Shown piece after piece: positions 7,301 through 8,226 of a stretch of 8,226 nucleotides of DNA. The first letter of the stretch is position 1. Each line of letters begins with the position of its first letter. The notes under the pieces are model-generated. The model saw nothing but the letters and a program-made list of their open reading frames with translations. It was not told the DNA's origin and did no database searches. The position numbers and the translations under genes are program-made. This DNA comes from an uncultured Porphyromonadaceae bacterium. Its GTDB lineage: Bacteria > Bacteroidota > Bacteroidia > Bacteroidales > Muribaculaceae. Where the stretch lies: assembly GCA_900555165.1 (NCBI GenBank), contig USKE01000095.1:1-8226 (forward strand). Direction: 5' to 3'.

Positions 7301-7795
7301 GCGGAACGGGGCCGCCTGCGGCAGTGCCATCACGTTCTCGAACGAGAATGCCCGGCGCTGTGGCGCCGGAATGGCCACCGGCTCGAGTTTCAGCCAGCCC
7401 CCCTCGGTAGAGAGCACGCGGCACTGCACGCGCTCGAAACGCTTGAAACGGTGCTTGCCAAGGTCGATGGGGAAAAACGTGAGGCCGTTGATGTCATCGC
7501 GCAGCGAATATGTGCCGCTGCCCGAGTCGAACCGCATCACGCGGAACCGGTACTCCTGGCCCACGGCATAAAGCTCGGGCACGTAAGTATTCTGTTCCTG
7601 CTCGAAACGGTCGCCTCCACGGTAAGTACAGATAATCTTTTCAGGAATATTGTTTGCCTGGAATTCAAATGGCTTTACCCTGAACGGTGTCGCCGAGGCC
7701 GGATTCGGGATAATGAAAGTTACGCGGCCATATTCTTTACTGACATCAAATTCAGAGCGTTTGAACTCATACTTTTTTCCAATTTCGTAAGTCAT
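4397..7795 (-). CDS. 1132-residue multidomain protein with C-terminal AlbA_2/Schlafen-type domain
   Basis: I do not recognise a named gene. The C-terminal part (about 955-1120) fits the AlbA_2/Schlafen fold: ExxxxEFKQS (E962, E967, K969), a helix ending ICGMLNSRDGG (995-1005), TLYLGVNNLGVPVG (1006-1019) and DGTVYVRQESSTVPI near the end. Family members bind nucleic acids, and animal Schlafens cut tRNA and rRNA. No Walker A motif and no helicase part is visible. Before it come beta-rich stretches that resemble OB/S1 folds (about 1-60, 75-140, 555-635, 652-722), a long helical region (172-445), an acidic linker (755-778) and a second helical region (783-950). There is no signal peptide or membrane segment, so it is probably cytoplasmic. 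The start is taken at ATG 7795 (MTYEIGKKYEF). An upstream in-frame ATG at 7882 lies within the -33 box of the promoter and before the predicted transcript start. It is a lone gene between terminators. RNA processing, translation stress or anti-phage defence are all possible; none is shown. Confidence 0.85.
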   Translation of the reverse strand: MTYEIGKKYEFKRSEFDVSKEYGRVTFIIPNPASATPFRVKPFEFQANNIPEKIICTYRGGDRFEQEQNTYVPELYAVGQEYRFRVMRFDSGSGTYSLRDDINGLTFFPIDLGKHRFKRFERVQCRVLSTEGGWLKLEPVAIPAPQRRAFSFENVMALPQAAPFRRLKVKSDLSDVATLAEAASMFANGDSHWPITAMQIIAKNIPQWLAKAPERRAPWLQRLIDLTVALIESTDYITHFPVEERYGCRRALSDLVRGFEDYQRACALIADNADERMVKDTLATLRNSGWLYEPERKMRLLMAIFTLRNSYAHTYIGEIFSIIRSRHDDEGFMHLFKKGLSTMLSIYISNERKFLDPRNRQGTRDLIMALAIELLLTCDTDNAEWNAHRGLLYTCAILLLRQPSSSLPRKALECYAERFDRPLEFSWRDLDDINFLCYNKLMTGPASPSADVKEIAVFESDKATMIVGPKGLSLMPAVISNTTKTAVSYPVIKDCPFSIQLNGRLTEKPGISDTPGRQHPMWTEAERMLFDPEKYPGVPASTASRPKNVKAYPEAGDEVMIRIVRQDPETLHMFHCEITDDFHTGRGTITTRDIVAYPVKAFTSTFEKDGEPLLLRAKVLDTDGEGNCTFSMRSAMTAFSGSLAREDRDSGEEIPAVITEVSEDRIWAVSNYGYPVMIFNKDGRYDDLKIHKNDAVYLTVTKVSYYAQTDGLFINGRIESVDESRHRDDNYRYVENCLQYILEEYAGGKTWQRPADETPADEEHDDNLTLLDSDDTDRIYLRPGALSYISQLLNIMVAADGDNALPRSYWLLQMSHLIAATGGDLYRASFIEAKTDLIEALAKFAADGRIDSPTVEQLDRRCRQFADDDGDLELRLTVINLLGRLDQLQPAEGLLDIATAMTDSGDLENTITAKLARLVLSYNMLRGLKMTQPRALVMAGIYDLLSLPKPSDVDITQLNVREDQTHEFKQSLIFPADNKMRPDEKRQAREIMEVICGMLNSRDGGTLYLGVNNLGVPVGLHDDFVYLNSGFSDYDPLDIEDKFSLAFTHWIRTWLGVTQDGVTIYPDLVTLQYDDIADKRIARVTVRPFPGMAVMSDGTVYVRQESSTVPIKLKREQTAFAKKRREELRVVY

Positions 7796-7851
7796 GATGA
7801 TGAATAGAATAAATTGATAAGACTTTGATTCAATAGATTGTTTTCCTGTTG

Positions 7852-7883
7852 CAAAGATACACAAAAAAGTGATGTATGGCAAA
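7852..7883 (-). promoter_or_regulatory. Consensus Bacteroidota promoter for the 1132-residue gene
   Basis: On the minus strand TTTG (complement of 7880-7883) is followed after exactly 20 bases by TATCTTTG (complement of 7852-7859), a perfect TAnnTTTG -7 box. The predicted transcription start is near 7846, leaving an AT-rich leader of about 50 nt before ATG 7795. No Shine-Dalgarno sequence is evident in the leader. This site decides the translation start of the gene. Confidence 0.8.
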
Positions 7884-7918
7884 ATGTATGTGGAGGGTGG
7901 TGGGGCGGCAGAATGAAA

Positions 7919-7952
7919 GCCCCCGGAAAGCCTGCGTCGGCTTTCCGGGGGC
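7919..7952 (-). terminator. Strong intrinsic terminator of the T9SS cargo gene
   Basis: GCCCCCGGAAAGCC (7919-7932) and GGCTTTCCGGGGGC (7939-7952) make a perfect 14-bp stem with a 6-base loop. Read on the minus strand it begins 22 bases after the stop codon at 7975 and is followed by TTTCATTCT, a T-rich tail. It separates the upstream minus-strand gene from the promoter at 7852-7883. Confidence 0.85.
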
Positions 7953-7974
7953 GGGTAGTGTTTTATGAACGGAA

Positions 7975-8226
7975 TTATAAAGAGAGTTTCACGGTTGAGC
8001 CGTTGGCCTGTACGATATACAGACCTTTGCCGGGGAGCGTGGCTGAGCCTTCGCCCGAGGCCACGAGGCGCCCGGTGACGTCGTAGACCCTGATGGCACC
8101 CTCGGCTGTGACGGTGAGGCCGCTGACACTTACCCCCGGTGACGCCGTGACGGTGTCGAGCGCGCTGCTGCCGATGGCTCGGATGCGGCTGAAACCGCTC
8201 CAGCCTGCCGCCGGGCCGCCGACGAG
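7975..8226 (-). CDS. C-terminal end of a T9SS-secreted protein (type A sorting domain), partial
   Basis: Reading leftward from the window edge gives 83 residues, LVGGPAAGWSGF to STVKLSL, ending in TAA (complement of 7975-7977). No start is present because the gene enters from beyond 8226. The end has the typical type IX secretion C-terminal domain: IRVYDVTGRLVASG (45-58), then a short loop, LPGKGLYIVQANG (64-76) and the final strand VKLSL. In this system the domain directs the protein through the outer membrane and is usually removed, with the protein released or anchored to the surface. The functional domains of the protein lie outside the window, so its activity is unknown. The terminator at 7919-7952 follows closely. 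Confidence 0.88.
   Translation of the reverse strand, partial: LVGGPAAGWSGFSRIRAIGSSALDTVTASPGVSVSGLTVTAEGAIRVYDVTGRLVASGEGSATLPGKGLYIVQANGSTVKLSL

Noticed and set aside
6632..7807. 391-codon open frame on the plus strand opposite the 1132-residue gene
   Set aside because: GC-rich codon use opens antisense frames in this window. The product is Val/Gly/His/Arg-rich with no domain motif, while the opposite strand carries a coherent protein with a recognisable domain.

Overview
The window looks like a chromosomal piece of a GC-rich Bacteroidales bacterium, with a Muribaculaceae-like gut lineage as my best guess. The evidence is a SusD-family lipoprotein followed by a GH97 glycoside hydrolase, a type IX secretion (T9SS) C-terminal sorting domain at the right edge, and promoter-like sites of the Bacteroidota form TTTG - N19-20 - TAnnTTTG. 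No Shine-Dalgarno sequence precedes the GH97 gene. The family placement is inference only.

Layout. (1) Positions 1-3968, plus strand: the 3' part of a polysaccharide utilisation locus, with a SusD-like glycan-binding lipoprotein (about 11/63-1871), a 75-base linker with a strong hairpin, and a SusB-type GH97 alpha-glucoside hydrolase (1947-3968). The SusC partner expected upstream is outside the window. The SusD reading frame is broken inside its signal peptide. (2) Positions 3969-4396, between convergent genes: a hairpin after GH97, an AT-rich island with a plus-strand promoter-like pair, a 12-bp direct repeat and a bidirectional terminator that together look like a small-RNA gene of about 125 nt, then five 9-bp tandem units, a perfect 26-bp palindrome and more inverted repeats. 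(3) Positions 4397-7795, minus strand: one 1132-residue protein with several beta-rich OB/S1-like segments, two large helical regions and a C-terminal AlbA_2/Schlafen-type domain. It has its own consensus promoter, which also fixes its start. (4) Positions 7919-8226, minus strand: a strong terminator and the last 83 residues of a T9SS cargo protein that enters from the right edge.

How they work together. SusD and GH97 form one functional unit: SusD binds an alpha-glucan at the cell surface with a SusC transporter, and GH97 releases glucose from the imported oligosaccharides. The 1132-residue gene is not linked to this pathway. It is transcribed alone, from between two terminators, and is the most unusual protein here. 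The intergenic region at 4028-4387 is the most unusual non-coding stretch.
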